From NCBI RefSeq assembly GCF_001984575.1, contig NZ_LZNS01000001.1, positions 4,717,553-4,781,552 on the forward strand: a stretch of DNA of 64,000 nt, written 5' to 3'. The notes beneath the pieces were generated by a model. It saw only the letters and a list, made by a program, of their open reading frames with translations, was not told the origin of the DNA and did not search any database. The DNA is from Streptomyces sp. MP131-18 (GTDB lineage Bacteria > Actinomycetota > Actinomycetes > Streptomycetales > Streptomycetaceae). Position 1 is the stretch's first letter. Each line of letters starts with the position of its first letter. A program made the position numbers and the translations under genes. Shown here piece by piece: positions 1 to 8,936 of this stretch.

Positions 1-754
1 TCCAGGTGTCGAGTACGGGCCAGGTGGCGGCGAACGCGGCGGTCAGCGCCCGCAGGGCCGCCGGAATCCGCCACGCGTCGCGGTCGCGCGGGCCGACGGC
101 GTTGGAGACGGTGCGGATCTCCAGCACGGGAACGCCGTGCAGCGCGGCGGCCGTCGCCACGCCGAACCCCTCCATCGCCTCCGCGGCGGCGCCGCGGTGA
201 CGGCCGGCCAGCTCCGCGGCCCGCTGGGCACTGCCCGTCGCGGCCTGGACGGTGAGCACCGGGCCGAACGCGGCGCCGGTGGCCGCGGCGACCGCGCGGG
301 CCAGCCGTTCGGGCGGCCGGTGGGCGGCCACGCCGAACCCGAGCTCCTCGATGCCGAGGAACCCGTCGGGGGTGTGGCTGCCCAGGTCGGCGGCCACGAT
401 CGAAGAGGCGACCACCGTCGCCTCCACGGCGACGGCGGGACCGAAGCCGCCGCCCACGCCCGCCGACACCACGAGCCCGTACGGCTCCGGCGCGCCCGCC
501 AGCACGGCCGAGGCGGTCGCCGCCGCGGCGGCGGGGCCGACGCCCGCGGCCACCGCGTCCACCGTCAGCCGCGTCCCCGCCGGGCGGCCCCGGAAGCGCG
601 CCGGGCCCCCGCCCGGCAGCTCCGCCACCGGCTCGCCGCCCTCCCGCGGCTCGCGCGCGAGGGCGGCGAGCACCGCGTCCCGCTCCGCGGGCACCGCGGT
701 GACCACGAGGACCTTCAGCGGCGGAGCGCCGCCCGCCTCAGACGTCGGACTCAA
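1..754 (-). CDS. mqnB: Futalosine hydrolase MqnB, cut by the window edge
   Basis: Cleaves futalosine to hypoxanthine and dehypoxanthine futalosine in the cytoplasmic futalosine route to menaquinone. The protein opens with a VLVVTAVPAERDAV strand, has a VSAGVGGGFGP glycine-rich loop typical of nucleoside phosphorylase-fold hydrolases, and later EAMEGFGVA, which carries the acidic residues contacting the nucleoside. The last residues before the edge read LDTW, so only a few should be missing. The start is uncertain: TTG at 754 overlaps the end of the DUF2771 gene by 17 bases. An in-frame GTG at 706 is an alternative, but it lies inside the first beta strand. In Streptomyces the next gene beyond the edge is usually mqnD. 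Family assignment is firm, start weak. Confidence 0.85.
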   Translation of the reverse strand, partial: MSPTSEAGGAPPLKVLVVTAVPAERDAVLAALAREPREGGEPVAELPGGGPARFRGRPAGTRLTVDAVAAGVGPAAAAATASAVLAGAPEPYGLVVSAGVGGGFGPAVAVEATVVASSIVAADLGSHTPDGFLGIEELGFGVAAHRPPERLARAVAAATGAAFGPVLTVQAATGSAQRAAELAGRHRGAAAEAMEGFGVATAAALHGVPVLEIRTVSNAVGPRDRDAWRIPAALRALTAAFAATWPVLDTW

Positions 755-1319
755 GATCGACGTTCCACACGCCCTCGAAGGAGCCGAACAGCCGTTCCTC
801 GTACTGCTCCTGCGACTCGGAGTTCCAGATGGCCTCCGCGTCGTAGTCCTCGCTCACCTGGGCCACGACGACCCGCAGGTCGCCGCGCTCCGGCAGCGCG
901 CCCGTCGTCTGGTTCTGCTGCTGCTGGCTCTGCCGCAGCCGGTCCACCTCGAACGTCTGGTAGGTGGAGGTGAACGGCGTCGCGTCGTGCAGCAGCCCGT
1001 TGTAGAAAACCAGCCAGCCGGTGTCGGCGACCTCGGGGTCCACCCCGATGCGGAACGTGGACCCGACCCCGGCGGTGAACGCGGGAACGCCGTCCTCGCC
1101 GTCCAGGCACTCGCGCACCCGGTCCACGCCCAGCGGCTCGTCGTGCCCGTGGCACTCCTCCGCGGTCTCCCGCGAGGCGGTGTGCGAACCGAGCGTGAAG
1201 TGTGCGCTCGGGCTCGGCTTCTGGCAGCCGGACAGTGCGAGGAGCCCCAGCGAGGCGGTGCCGAGCGCGACGGTGGTGCGGGCGGCCCGGCGGCCCTTGC
1301 TGGTGGCGAGCGCAGTCAT
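738..1319 (-). CDS. DUF2771-family lipoprotein
   Basis: A 193-residue exported protein of unknown function. The N-terminus is basic (KGRRAAR), followed by a hydrophobic stretch and the lipobox LALSGC with the lipidated cysteine at residue 32, so it should be anchored on the outer face of the membrane. The body is acidic and rich in charged residues, with no catalytic motif I recognise. The family, as I recall it, is an actinobacterial DUF found beside mqnB, which fits here: mqnB starts within its last codons on the same strand, suggesting cotranscription. A role in menaquinone or envelope biology would be guesswork. Confidence 0.8.
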   Translation of the reverse strand: MTALATSKGRRAARTTVALGTASLGLLALSGCQKPSPSAHFTLGSHTASRETAEECHGHDEPLGVDRVRECLDGEDGVPAFTAGVGSTFRIGVDPEVADTGWLVFYNGLLHDATPFTSTYQTFEVDRLRQSQQQQNQTTGALPERGDLRVVVAQVSEDYDAEAIWNSESQEQYEERLFGSFEGVWNVDLESDV

Positions 1320-1347
1320 GCGGGCAGGTTAACCCGCTGGGGACGGC

Positions 1348-2745
1348 TCACCGGACGCGGGGGTGCGGCGTGCCGCGGCGGGCGGCGGACAGCAGACTGC
1401 GGATCGTCACGACCGTTCCGCAGGACACCACGACCGCGGCGACCGTCATCCCCAGCGTGCCGTTCAGCGGCAGCATGATCCCGACCGCGCCGCCCGCCAC
1501 CCACGCCATCTGGAGCGTCGTCTCCGAACGTGCGAACGCGGAAGTGCGCACGACCTCCGGCACGTCCCGCTGGATCATCGCGTCGAGCGACAGCTTGCCC
1601 AGCGCCTGGCAGATTCCGGCCGCCGCGCACACCGCCACGACCGTGGCGGACAGATAGGTGGCGGCGGCGGTGACCGTGCAGGTCAGCGCGAGCAGCAGCA
1701 CCGTCAGCAGGATGCGTTCCGGCGACCTGTCCCGCAGCCAGTTCCCCAGCAGGTTGCCCAGTGCGTTCCCCGTGCCCGCGGCCACCCCGACCAGGCCGAG
1801 CGAGAACGCGGCGGTCAGTCCTGGCAGCGACTCGTTGCGCAGCAGGAACGCCATGAAGAACAGCAGGAAGCCGGACAGGGCGCGCAGCGACGCGTTCGCC
1901 AGCAGCGCCTTGAACACCGGCGAGTCCACCGCGCGCAGCACCCCGCGCGGCCCGTCGTCGCGGTTCTGCGACTTCGCGGCCCGCGCCTCCGCCAGCTCCG
2001 CGAGGTGCACCTTCCGCTCACCGCGGGCCAGGTCCACCTGCCCGGGCAGCCGGAAGGAGAGGAACGCGCCGATGACGGTGATCGCGCACGCCCCGTACAG
2101 CGGCCAGCGCTCGCCCAGCGCGTTCAGCGCGAGACCGACCGGGGCGGCGGCGCCGGCCGCGATGAGGCCGGTCAGCGTGATCCGCGCGTTGGCCTTCACC
2201 AGCGAGATGCGCGACGGCAGCAGTCGCGGGACGACCGCGGCCCGCACGATGTTGTACGCCTTGGAACACACCATCACCCCCAGCGCCGCCGGGTACAGTT
2301 CCATCCCGCCGGTGACCACCGCGCCCGAAATGACCAGCGCGAGACCGCCCCTGGCCAGCAGCGCCCCCGCCATCGCGGCCCGCCGCCCGTGCGGCAGCCG
2401 GTCCAGCAGCGGCCCGATGACCGGGGCGAGCAGGACGAACGGGGCCATGGTGACGGCCAGATACAGCGCGACCCGGCCGCGTGCCTCGTCCGTGGGCACC
2501 GAGAAGAAGATGGTGGAGGCCAGCGCCATCGTGATCATCATGTCGCCGGCCGAGTGCACCGCGTGCAGCTCGATCAGCTTCGACAGGCCGGACTCGCCCG
2601 CGCCGTGCGCGTTCGTCGCCCGGCGGATGCGGCGGCCGACGGTCCGCGGCACCACGGACAGCACGCGGCCCGCCGCCCGGACCGTCCGGGGGAAACCCCC
2701 GGCGCCGGACGTGCTCTTGGTGCGGGACGAGCTGCCTGCGGCCAC
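1348..2745 (-). CDS. MFS transporter
   Basis: A 465-residue major facilitator carrier. About twelve hydrophobic segments are visible, beginning near residue 55 after a basic cytoplasmic N-terminus (RTVGRRIRRATNAHG), with a charged central loop near residues 235-265 rich in Arg, Glu and Lys. The loop-2 like segment LLDRLPHGRRAAMAG (about residues 112-126) matches the MFS A-motif position. Substrate unknown. GTG start: a TAGGCT -10 element ends six bases upstream, so the mRNA may be leaderless. It lies in line with the DUF2771 gene and mqnB (28-base gap), so the three may form one unit. Confidence 0.85.
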   Translation of the reverse strand: MAAGSSSRTKSTSGAGGFPRTVRAAGRVLSVVPRTVGRRIRRATNAHGAGESGLSKLIELHAVHSAGDMMITMALASTIFFSVPTDEARGRVALYLAVTMAPFVLLAPVIGPLLDRLPHGRRAAMAGALLARGGLALVISGAVVTGGMELYPAALGVMVCSKAYNIVRAAVVPRLLPSRISLVKANARITLTGLIAAGAAAPVGLALNALGERWPLYGACAITVIGAFLSFRLPGQVDLARGERKVHLAELAEARAAKSQNRDDGPRGVLRAVDSPVFKALLANASLRALSGFLLFFMAFLLRNESLPGLTAAFSLGLVGVAAGTGNALGNLLGNWLRDRSPERILLTVLLLALTCTVTAAATYLSATVVAVCAAAGICQALGKLSLDAMIQRDVPEVVRTSAFARSETTLQMAWVAGGAVGIMLPLNGTLGMTVAAVVVSCGTVVTIRSLLSAARRGTPHPRVR

Positions 2746-3022
2746 GGCGCAAGCCTAAAGGCTGAACGCTCCCCGGCCCCTGCTTCTCACCTCCCCTTTA
2801 CCGCGGTTTACGCCGGGCGCCCCCGGCGGCGGGTGCGCCCGGCCCGCGCGTCGGCCGCCCGAGCCGTGCGGTAGCGTGGGCGGACGGTGCGCCTTGCCTC
2901 GTACAGCTCGACGTCGCAGCGGTCCAGCGTCCGCTCCGTCGGCTCCGTTCGCCTCCAGGCGCCCGGCACCGGACAACGGCGTAGGAGTGAGTTCAGTTGA
3001 ACAACGGGCACGGGGAGATGCT
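2746..3022. promoter_or_regulatory. Divergent intergenic region (MFS / DUF3027)
   Basis: A 277-base gap between divergent genes. Leftward, TAGGCT at 2752-2757 sits six bases from the MFS GTG. Rightward, a TAGCGT-like -10 lies near 2871-2876, and a strong GGGGAG ribosome site at 3012-3017 precedes the DUF3027 start. I see no operator palindrome and no convincing small gene. Confidence 0.45.
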
Positions 3023-3784
3023 GTGAGTGCAGGGATGCGGAGCCGGACCCCCGACCAGTTGTGTGCCGAGGCGGTGGAGCTGGCCAGGGAGGCCGCGGCC
3101 GAGGCCGCGTACCCCCACTCCCTCGGCGAGTACCTCGGCGCGGTCGCCGAGGGCGACCGGCTCGTCACCCATCTGTTCGGCAGCGAGGAGCCCGGCTACC
3201 CGGGCTGGCGCTGGGGCGTCACCGTCACCAGGGCCTCGCGCGCCCGCCTCGTCACGGTCGACGAGGTGGCGCTCACGCCGGGCCCCGAGGCGCTGCTCGC
3301 CCCCGACTGGGTGCCGTGGCACGAGCGGCTGCGGCCGGGCGACCTGGGTCCCGGCGACCTGCTGCCGACCGACGCGGACGATCCGCGCCTTGAGCCGGGC
3401 TTCGCCGGCGAGGCGCCCGAGTCCGAGCCGGCGGAGCGTGCCACCGTCGCCGACGTCGCCGCCGAACTCGGCCTGGGCAGGCCCCGGGTGCTGTCCGTGC
3501 TGGGCCGCACCGAGGCGGCCGAGCGCTGGGAGGACGGCTTCGGCCCGCGGACCCCGACCGCTCAGTCGGCCCCGGCCAGCTGCGTGAGCTGCGGCTTCCT
3601 GCTGCCGATGGCCGGTTCGCTGCGGCAGGCGTTCGGGGTGTGCGGCAACGAGTACTCCCCGGCCGACGGGCACGTCGTCTCGCTGTCCTTCGGCTGCGGC
3701 GGGCATTCGGAGGCCGCGGTGATGCCGGAGCCGCCGCAGCCGGCGCCGCCGGTGATCGACCACCTGGGGGCCGACCCGCTGTGA
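3023..3784 (+). CDS. DUF3027 domain protein
   Basis: A 253-residue cytoplasmic protein conserved in actinobacteria, function unknown. GTG at 3023 was chosen because GGGGAG lies five bases upstream; a longer frame reaching 2876 has no ribosome site. The first 170 residues are acidic, alpha/beta-like and follow the pattern AVELAREAA...VGxYLG. The C-terminal 55 residues hold a cysteine cluster (CVSCGFLLP, later VCGNEY and FGCGGHSEA) that looks like a metal-binding knuckle. No signal peptide or membrane segment. Divergent from the MFS gene and convergent with the TauE/SafE gene, so it is probably monocistronic. Confidence 0.8.
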   Translation: MSAGMRSRTPDQLCAEAVELAREAAAEAAYPHSLGEYLGAVAEGDRLVTHLFGSEEPGYPGWRWGVTVTRASRARLVTVDEVALTPGPEALLAPDWVPWHERLRPGDLGPGDLLPTDADDPRLEPGFAGEAPESEPAERATVADVAAELGLGRPRVLSVLGRTEAAERWEDGFGPRTPTAQSAPASCVSCGFLLPMAGSLRQAFGVCGNEYSPADGHVVSLSFGCGGHSEAAVMPEPPQPAPPVIDHLGADPL

Positions 3785-3809
3785 CGCCGCGGGCGCGCGT
3801 TCAGACGTT

Positions 3810-4529
3810 TCAAAGCAGGGCGCGCGCGAGCAGGCTCACGCCGGAGGCGGCGACCACCCACAGCAGCGCGGTGCGCAGCCCGTGCGTGCCGAACCGCCGC
3901 CGCAGCGGGCCGCCGGCCAGGTAGCCGACCGGCACGAACGGCACCAGCGCGAGCCCGGCACGCACCTGCGCGCCGTCCAGCTCGCCCGACGCGGCGAGCG
4001 CGCCGAGCGACATGAGCGCCCCGATGAGGAAGAAGCCGCTCAGCGTCGCCCGCACCCTGGCCGCCTCCTCGTGCTGGTAGAGCAGCGCGACCGGCGGGCC
4101 GCCGATGGAGGTGGCGGTGCTGGTGAGGCCGGACAGCGCGCCCGCGGTCAGCAGCAGGGGCGGGTTCAGCGGCAGGCGCACGGACGACAGGGTGGCGGCC
4201 ACCGCGAGGAGCACCATCGCGCCCACCGCCGCGGCCAGCGCCCGCGGCTGAAGCTGCCCCACCAGCCAGGCCCCGGCCAGCGACCCCGGCAGCCGGGCCG
4301 GCAGGCCCCAGGCGAGGCCGCGCCAGTGGATGTGCCGCCATTCGGCGGCCGTGGTCAGCATGGGCAGGAACGGCGTCGTGACGAGGAGGGCGCCCGGCAT
4401 CAGGGACGGGTCGGCGAAGGCCACCACGGGGGCCGCGACCAGGCCGAGGCCGAGGCCGATGCCGCTCTGCACGGCGGAGCCGAGGAACACGGCGGCACCC
4501 GCCAGGAGCAGAAACGATATGTCGGGCAT
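3810..4529 (-). CDS. TauE/SafE family sulfite/sulfonate exporter-like permease
   Basis: A 239-residue integral membrane protein with about eight hydrophobic helices. The first half has the SGIGLGLGLVAAPVVAF motif and the second half SGLTSTATSIGGPPVALLYQ, the paired inverted-repeat motifs of the TauE/SafE (DUF81) family. Members move sulfite, sulfoacetate or other organosulfur anions, but substrate cannot be read from sequence. The ATG follows a TAGCTT -10 at a gap of nine bases, which suggests a leaderless or nearly leaderless message. It is divergent from the large sacsin-type ATPase gene, with 85 bases between the two starts. Confidence 0.85.
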   Translation of the reverse strand: MPDISFLLLAGAAVFLGSAVQSGIGLGLGLVAAPVVAFADPSLMPGALLVTTPFLPMLTTAAEWRHIHWRGLAWGLPARLPGSLAGAWLVGQLQPRALAAAVGAMVLLAVAATLSSVRLPLNPPLLLTAGALSGLTSTATSIGGPPVALLYQHEEAARVRATLSGFFLIGALMSLGALAASGELDGAQVRAGLALVPFVPVGYLAGGPLRRRFGTHGLRTALLWVVAASGVSLLARALL

Positions 4530-4601
4530 CGGGCAACGAAGCTACCACCGCGCCCGCCCGCGGGCCCGCCGGGCCGGGGGTGGGGGGTCGGTGGCACCCG
4601 G

Positions 4602-4607
4602 TACTGT
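4602..4607 (+). promoter_or_regulatory. -10 element placing transcription start at the GTG of the sacsin-type gene
   Basis: TACTGT fits the HrdB -10 pattern TANNNT. The GTG of the next gene starts seven bases after it, where the +1 of transcription should be, and no Shine-Dalgarno sequence lies between. A leaderless mRNA is the simplest reading. Confidence 0.5.
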
Positions 4608-4614
4608 CGCACCC

Positions 4615-7600
4615 GTGACCACCGACGACCACGACGATCCCTTCGACACCGAGCGGCTGCGGCACGGTGTCCTCACCGCATGGACGGCCTCCCCGGCCAG
4701 GTTCCGCGAGGACGCCAACGCCGAGGAGGACCTCGCCAGGGGCGGTTACCGCGACCGGCTCGTCGTCGAACTGGCGCAGAACGCCGCCGACGCCGCCGCC
4801 CGCGGCGGCGGCCCGGGGCGGCTGCGGCTCGCCCTGCGCGACGGCGTGCTCACCGTCGCCAACACCGGCGCGCCGCTCGACGCCGCGGGCGTCGAGTCGC
4901 TGTCCACGCTGCGCGCGTCCGCGAAGCGCGACGCGGAGGGCAGCGTCGGCAGGTTCGGCGTCGGCTTCGCCGCCGTGCTCGCCGTCAGCGACGAGCCCGC
5001 CGTCGCGAGCGGGGCGGGCGGCGTCCGCTGGTCGCTCGCCGAGGCCGGCGACCTGGCCGCGGCCACCGCCGAGGACAGCCCGCGGCTGCGGGAGGAGCTG
5101 GAGCGCAGGGCGGGGCACCGGCACGCCGTTCCGCTGCTGCGGCTGCCGTTCCCGCTGGCCGCGCCCGAGATCCCGGACGGCTTCGACACCGTCGTCACCC
5201 TGCCGCTGCGCGACGCGGCGGCCGAGGACCTGGCGGCCCGGCTGCTCGACGCCGTCGACGACACCCTGCTGCTGACCCTCCCCGGCATCGACGAGGTCAC
5301 CGTCGAGACCGGGGGCGTCACCCGCACCCTGACCCGCCGCCAGTTCGGCCCGTACACGCAGATCACCGAGGAGCCGGGCCCCGCGGGCAGCGCCGTGCGA
5401 TCCACCCGCTGGCGCGTGTCGACCCGGTCCGGCGAGACCGCGCCCGAGCTGCTGGCCGACCGCCCCATCGAGGAGCGTGAGCGCCGCCACTGGTCGGTGA
5501 CCTGGGCCGTGCCCGTCGACGCCGAGGGCGCCCCGGTCGCGCCGGCCAGCCCGCCGGTCGTCCACGCCCCGACGCCCACCGACGACGCGCTCGGCCTGCC
5601 CGCGCTGCTCATCGCCTCCTTCCCGCTGGAGCCGACCCGCCGCCACGTCGCGCCGGGGCCGCTCACCGACTTCCTCCTCGGCCGGGCCGCCGACGCCTAC
5701 ACCGCGCTGCTCGCCGACTGGCGGCCGGTCACGGGCGAGATCCTGGGCCTGGTGCCGGGCCCGCTCGGCCGCGGCGAGCTGGACGGCGCGCTGCGCGCCC
5801 TGCTGCTCCAGCGGCTGCCCACCACCGCGTTCCTGCCCCCCGCCGCCGCGCCGCCGGTCCAGGAGGAGCCGGAGAACGAGGTGCCGGTCGCGCTGCGGCC
5901 CACCGACGCCGAGCTGGTCGAGCGGGCGGGCGCCGACACCGTTTCCGTGCTGGCCGAGCTGTTCCCCGTGCTGCTGCCCGCCGGGCTCGAACGCCGTGCC
6001 GAGCTGCGCGTCCTCGAGGTCGCGCGGGTCTCCCTCGGCGAGGTCATCGACCGGCTGGCCGGGGTGGAGCGCCCGCCCGGCTGGTGGTGGCGGCTGTACG
6101 ACTCGCTGGCCGGTGTCGACCCCGATCTGCTGACCGGCCTGCCCGTTCCGCTGGCCGACGGCCGCACGACCGTCGGCCCGCGCCGCGTGCTGCTGCCGGT
6201 GCCGGGCGGCGAGGCCGCGGACCTCGGCCGCCTCGGCCTGAAGGTCGCGCACCCGGAGGCGGCGCACCCGCTGCTGGAGAAGCTGGGCGCGGGGCCCGCC
6301 ACGCCGCGCGCCGTGCTGGCCACCGCGCAGGTGCGGGCGGCCGTCGCCGCCTCGGCCGACGTGGAGGTGTGGGACGAGGACGCGATCCCGGCCGCCGAGC
6401 TGGCCGAGACGGTGCTCGCCCTGGTCCGCGACGCCGGTCTGGTGCCGGGCGACGAGCCGTGGCTCGCCGCGCTCGCGCTGCCGGACGAGGACGGCGAGCT
6501 GACGCCCGCGGGCGAGCTGGTCTACCCGGGCAGCCCGTTCCAGCGCGTCATCCAGGAGGGCGAGCTCGCCGCCTGCGACCCGGACCTGGCCGCCCGCTGG
6601 GGCGAGCAGCCGCTGACGGCCGTCGGCGTGCAGGCCGACTTCGCGGTCATACGGGCCGCAGACGTGGTGCTCGACCCGGACGAGCTGGAGCCGCGCGAGG
6701 GCGACTACGCCGAGCCGGACGACGCCGGTCTGCTCGACGCCGTGGACGTGTGGTGCGAGGACACCCTGGACGCGCTGCCGGACGCCGCCCTGCCGCCCGT
6801 CGCGACCGAGGTGGTCGCCGTCCGCGACCTGGAGCTGGTCGACGAGGACCACTGGCCCGAGGTGCTGTCCCTGCTGTCCCGCCCGCCGTTCCGCGAGGCG
6901 CTGACCACGCCCGTCCGCGTCCGCATGCCGGACGGCTCCTTCGAACGGGCCCGTTCCTACACGGCGTGGTGGCTGCGCGGGGCCCCCATCCTCGCGGGCC
7001 GCCGTCCGGCCGGGCTGCGCGCGGCGGACGGCGATCCGCTGCTCGCCCGGCTCTACGAGGACGCCGACACCTCGGACGTCGACGAGGAGGTGCTGCACGC
7101 CCTGGGCGTGCGCACCACCGCCCGCGCGCTGCTCGCCGAGCCGGGCGGCGCGGCCGACCTCCTGGCGCGCCTCGCCGACCCGGCGCGCGAGGTCACCCCG
7201 ACGCAGCTGCACGGCCTGTACGCGCTGCTCGCCGGGCTCGATCCGGAAGAGGTCACGCTGCCCGACGAGCTGCGCGCCGTCGTCGACGGCACGGCCGCGG
7301 TCGTCGCGGCCGCGGACGCGCTGGTCGCCGACGCCCCGGACCTGCTGCCGCTGGCCGGTGGGCGCGCGCTGCTGCCCGTTCCGCCGCAGCGGGCCGCCGC
7401 GCTGGCCGCGGTGCTGGACGTGCGCACGCTGAGCGCCGCCGTGCCGGCCGAGCCGCCGGGCGGCGGCACGGAGCGCGACGTTCCCGAGGAGGCCCGCGCG
7501 CTGCTGGGCGAGGCGACGCCGCCCCGGTACGTGGAGCACGACGAGCTGGTCGTGTCCGCGGTCGAGCTGGACTGGCGCCTCGCCGCGGACGGCGTCCTGC

Positions 7601-7737
7601 ACGCCGCGACCGTGGAGGGCCTGGCCGCCGGGCTCGCCTGGGCCGCCGGGCAGTGGCCGCGCCGTTTCGAGCTGGCCGCGCTGCTTGAGGACCCGTCGCG
7701 CACGGAGGAGCTGGAGACCGCGCGGTGGTTCGACTGA
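4615..7737 (+). CDS. Sacsin N-terminal-like ATPase (GHKL fold) large protein
   Basis: A 1040-residue cytoplasmic protein. Residues about 45-230 form a GHKL/HSP90-type ATPase: ELAQNAADA (52-60) is the N-box, followed by a LTVANTGAPLD Mg/adenine-binding segment and GRFGVGFAAVLA as the glycine lid. This arrangement matches the sacsin N-terminal ATPase-like family of actinobacteria. The remaining 800 residues are acidic, rich in Leu/Ala/Glu and Asp, with no domain I recognise. Function is unknown; HSP90-like chaperone activity is only an analogy. GTG at 4615 was chosen because the N-terminal acidic segment begins there and a -10 lies seven bases upstream. The stop overlaps the start of the GH114 gene by 13 bases. 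Confidence 0.85.
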   Translation: MTTDDHDDPFDTERLRHGVLTAWTASPARFREDANAEEDLARGGYRDRLVVELAQNAADAAARGGGPGRLRLALRDGVLTVANTGAPLDAAGVESLSTLRASAKRDAEGSVGRFGVGFAAVLAVSDEPAVASGAGGVRWSLAEAGDLAAATAEDSPRLREELERRAGHRHAVPLLRLPFPLAAPEIPDGFDTVVTLPLRDAAAEDLAARLLDAVDDTLLLTLPGIDEVTVETGGVTRTLTRRQFGPYTQITEEPGPAGSAVRSTRWRVSTRSGETAPELLADRPIEERERRHWSVTWAVPVDAEGAPVAPASPPVVHAPTPTDDALGLPALLIASFPLEPTRRHVAPGPLTDFLLGRAADAYTALLADWRPVTGEILGLVPGPLGRGELDGALRALLLQRLPTTAFLPPAAAPPVQEEPENEVPVALRPTDAELVERAGADTVSVLAELFPVLLPAGLERRAELRVLEVARVSLGEVIDRLAGVERPPGWWWRLYDSLAGVDPDLLTGLPVPLADGRTTVGPRRVLLPVPGGEAADLGRLGLKVAHPEAAHPLLEKLGAGPATPRAVLATAQVRAAVAASADVEVWDEDAIPAAELAETVLALVRDAGLVPGDEPWLAALALPDEDGELTPAGELVYPGSPFQRVIQEGELAACDPDLAARWGEQPLTAVGVQADFAVIRAADVVLDPDELEPREGDYAEPDDAGLLDAVDVWCEDTLDALPDAALPPVATEVVAVRDLELVDEDHWPEVLSLLSRPPFREALTTPVRVRMPDGSFERARSYTAWWLRGAPILAGRRPAGLRAADGDPLLARLYEDADTSDVDEEVLHALGVRTTARALLAEPGGAADLLARLADPAREVTPTQLHGLYALLAGLDPEEVTLPDELRAVVDGTAAVVAAADALVADAPDLLPLAGGRALLPVPPQRAAALAAVLDVRTLSAAVPAEPPGGGTERDVPEEARALLGEATPPRYVEHDELVVSAVELDWRLAADGVLHAATVEGLAAGLAWAAGQWPRRFELAALLEDPSRTEELETARWFD

Positions 7738-8546
7738 GGAATGCGGGCCCCGCGGGCCCCGCGCTGCTGCTGCTCCTCGTCACCGCCTGCTCGGCCGGGG
7801 AGACCGCCGACGACGCGGCCGGCGGCACGGCCGCGGAACGGGCGGCGGAGCCGTGGCGGCCCGCGCCCGGGCTCGACTGGCAGTGGCAGCTCACGGGCCC
7901 GCTCGACCTGGCGGTCGACGTTCCGGTCTACGACATCGACGGCTTCGAGTCGGACGCGGCGGATGTCGCCGCCCTGCACGAGCGCGACGTGCGGGTCATC
8001 TGCTACGTCAACGCCGGAGCCTGGGAGGACTTCCGCCAGGACCGGGACGCCTTCCCCGCCGGGCTGCTCGGCGAGGGCAACGGCTGGGAGGGCGAACGCT
8101 GGCTCGACATCCGGCAACTGGACGCGCTGCGCCCGCTGATGGCCGCGCGCTTCGACCTGTGCCGCGACAAGGGCTTCGACGCGGTGGAGCCCGACCTCCT
8201 GGACGGCTACCTGAACGAGACGGGTTTCCCGCTGACCGCGGACGACCAGCTCGCGTACAACCGCATGATCGCCGAGCTGGCGCACGAACGCGGCCTGTCC
8301 GTGGGCCTGAAGAACGACCTGCCGCAGATCCCCGAGCTGGTCGGCGACTTCGACTTCGCGGTCAACGAGGAGTGCGCCGAATTCGGCGAGTGCGCCGCCC
8401 TGACCCCGTTCATCGAGGCGGGCAAGGCCGTCTTCCACGTGGAATACGCCCTGGACACCGAGGAGTTCTGCGCCACCACCACGGCACTCGGGCTCAGCTC
8501 GATGGCGAAGCGCCTCGACCTCGACGCCTGGCGCGACCCGTGCTGA
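7725..8546 (+). CDS. GH114-type (endo-alpha-1,4-polygalactosaminidase-like) lipoprotein
   Basis: A 273-residue exported protein. A hydrophobic leader ends in the lipobox LVTAC with Cys22 lipidated, so it sits outside the membrane. The mature part reads as a TIM barrel of the glycoside hydrolase 114 family: YDIDGFESD, ICYVNAGAWEDFRQD, DAVEPDLLDGYLNETGF with the expected acidic catalytic pair, VGLKNDLPQIPEL and AVNEECAEFGEC. The family is associated with hydrolysis of galactosamine-containing polysaccharides, so a cell-wall or biofilm polymer is a likely substrate. GTG at 7725 overlaps the preceding gene, suggesting translational coupling. Confidence 0.8.
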   Translation: MVRLRNAGPAGPALLLLLVTACSAGETADDAAGGTAAERAAEPWRPAPGLDWQWQLTGPLDLAVDVPVYDIDGFESDAADVAALHERDVRVICYVNAGAWEDFRQDRDAFPAGLLGEGNGWEGERWLDIRQLDALRPLMAARFDLCRDKGFDAVEPDLLDGYLNETGFPLTADDQLAYNRMIAELAHERGLSVGLKNDLPQIPELVGDFDFAVNEECAEFGECAALTPFIEAGKAVFHVEYALDTEEFCATTTALGLSSMAKRLDLDAWRDPC

Positions 8547-8553
8547 GCGGGCT

Positions 8554-8826
8554 TCAGCCCGCGGGCTCGCCGCTCCCCGCGGCGCGGGCGATCGCCGCCT
8601 CGCGGCGGCGGACGAACCACAGGCCGAAGAGGCCGAGCCCGGCACCGGCCAGGCACGTCCAGATCCACCACTCGTGCCCGCGGTCGGCGTACCAGACGTA
8701 GAACGGCACCTGCACGACGAACAGCACGGCCCACACGACCGTGCCGACGAGGACCGTGGCCACCACGTTGCCCTCCAGGGGCTCGGGCGCCTCCCGCTTG
8801 CCGTCCGTGAAATCACCCCAGCGCAT
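8554..8826 (-). CDS. DUF2530 two-helix membrane protein
   Basis: A 90-residue protein with two hydrophobic segments (about residues 22-45 and 55-75) separated by a short loop YVWYADRGHEWW, with charged ends. This matches the actinobacterial DUF2530 family, function unknown. It is convergent with the GH114 gene (7 bases between stops) and divergent from marR. A TAGGCT -10 lies six bases before the ATG, another apparently leaderless start. Confidence 0.75.
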   Translation of the reverse strand: MRWGDFTDGKREAPEPLEGNVVATVLVGTVVWAVLFVVQVPFYVWYADRGHEWWIWTCLAGAGLGLFGLWFVRRREAAIARAAGSGEPAG

Positions 8827-8885
8827 TCCCGCAGCCTACCGGGGGCGCCGGGAGAGACGGATCACTCAGGTGGGTGCACGGGGAA

Positions 8886-8930
8886 TGTACAGTGCTCGCC
8901 GTTCGTCATATATTTCGTTAGGCAAGCTAA
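8886..8930 (+). promoter_or_regulatory. marR promoter with overlapping TTAG-N5-CTAA operator
   Basis: A TATATT -10 at 8909-8914 stands 17 bases after TGTACA (8886-8891, four of six matches to TTGACA). Just downstream, at 8918-8930, lies the perfect inverted repeat TTAG-GCAAG-CTAA, right where transcription should start and seven bases before the marR ATG. This is the usual geometry of MarR autorepression. Confidence 0.65.
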
Positions 8931-8936
8931 TGAGCG

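Noticed and set aside
3562..7602. A 1346-codon minus-strand frame
   Set aside because: It is the antisense of the sacsin-type ATPase and DUF3027 genes; the product is Gln/Arg/Gly-rich without domains.
8918..8930. TTAGGCAAGCTAA read as a DmdR iron box
   Set aside because: It shares the TTAG ends, but the 19-base iron box needs TTAGGTTAGGCTAACCTAA; here the repeat is only 13 bases and sits in a marR promoter, so a MarR operator is more likely.
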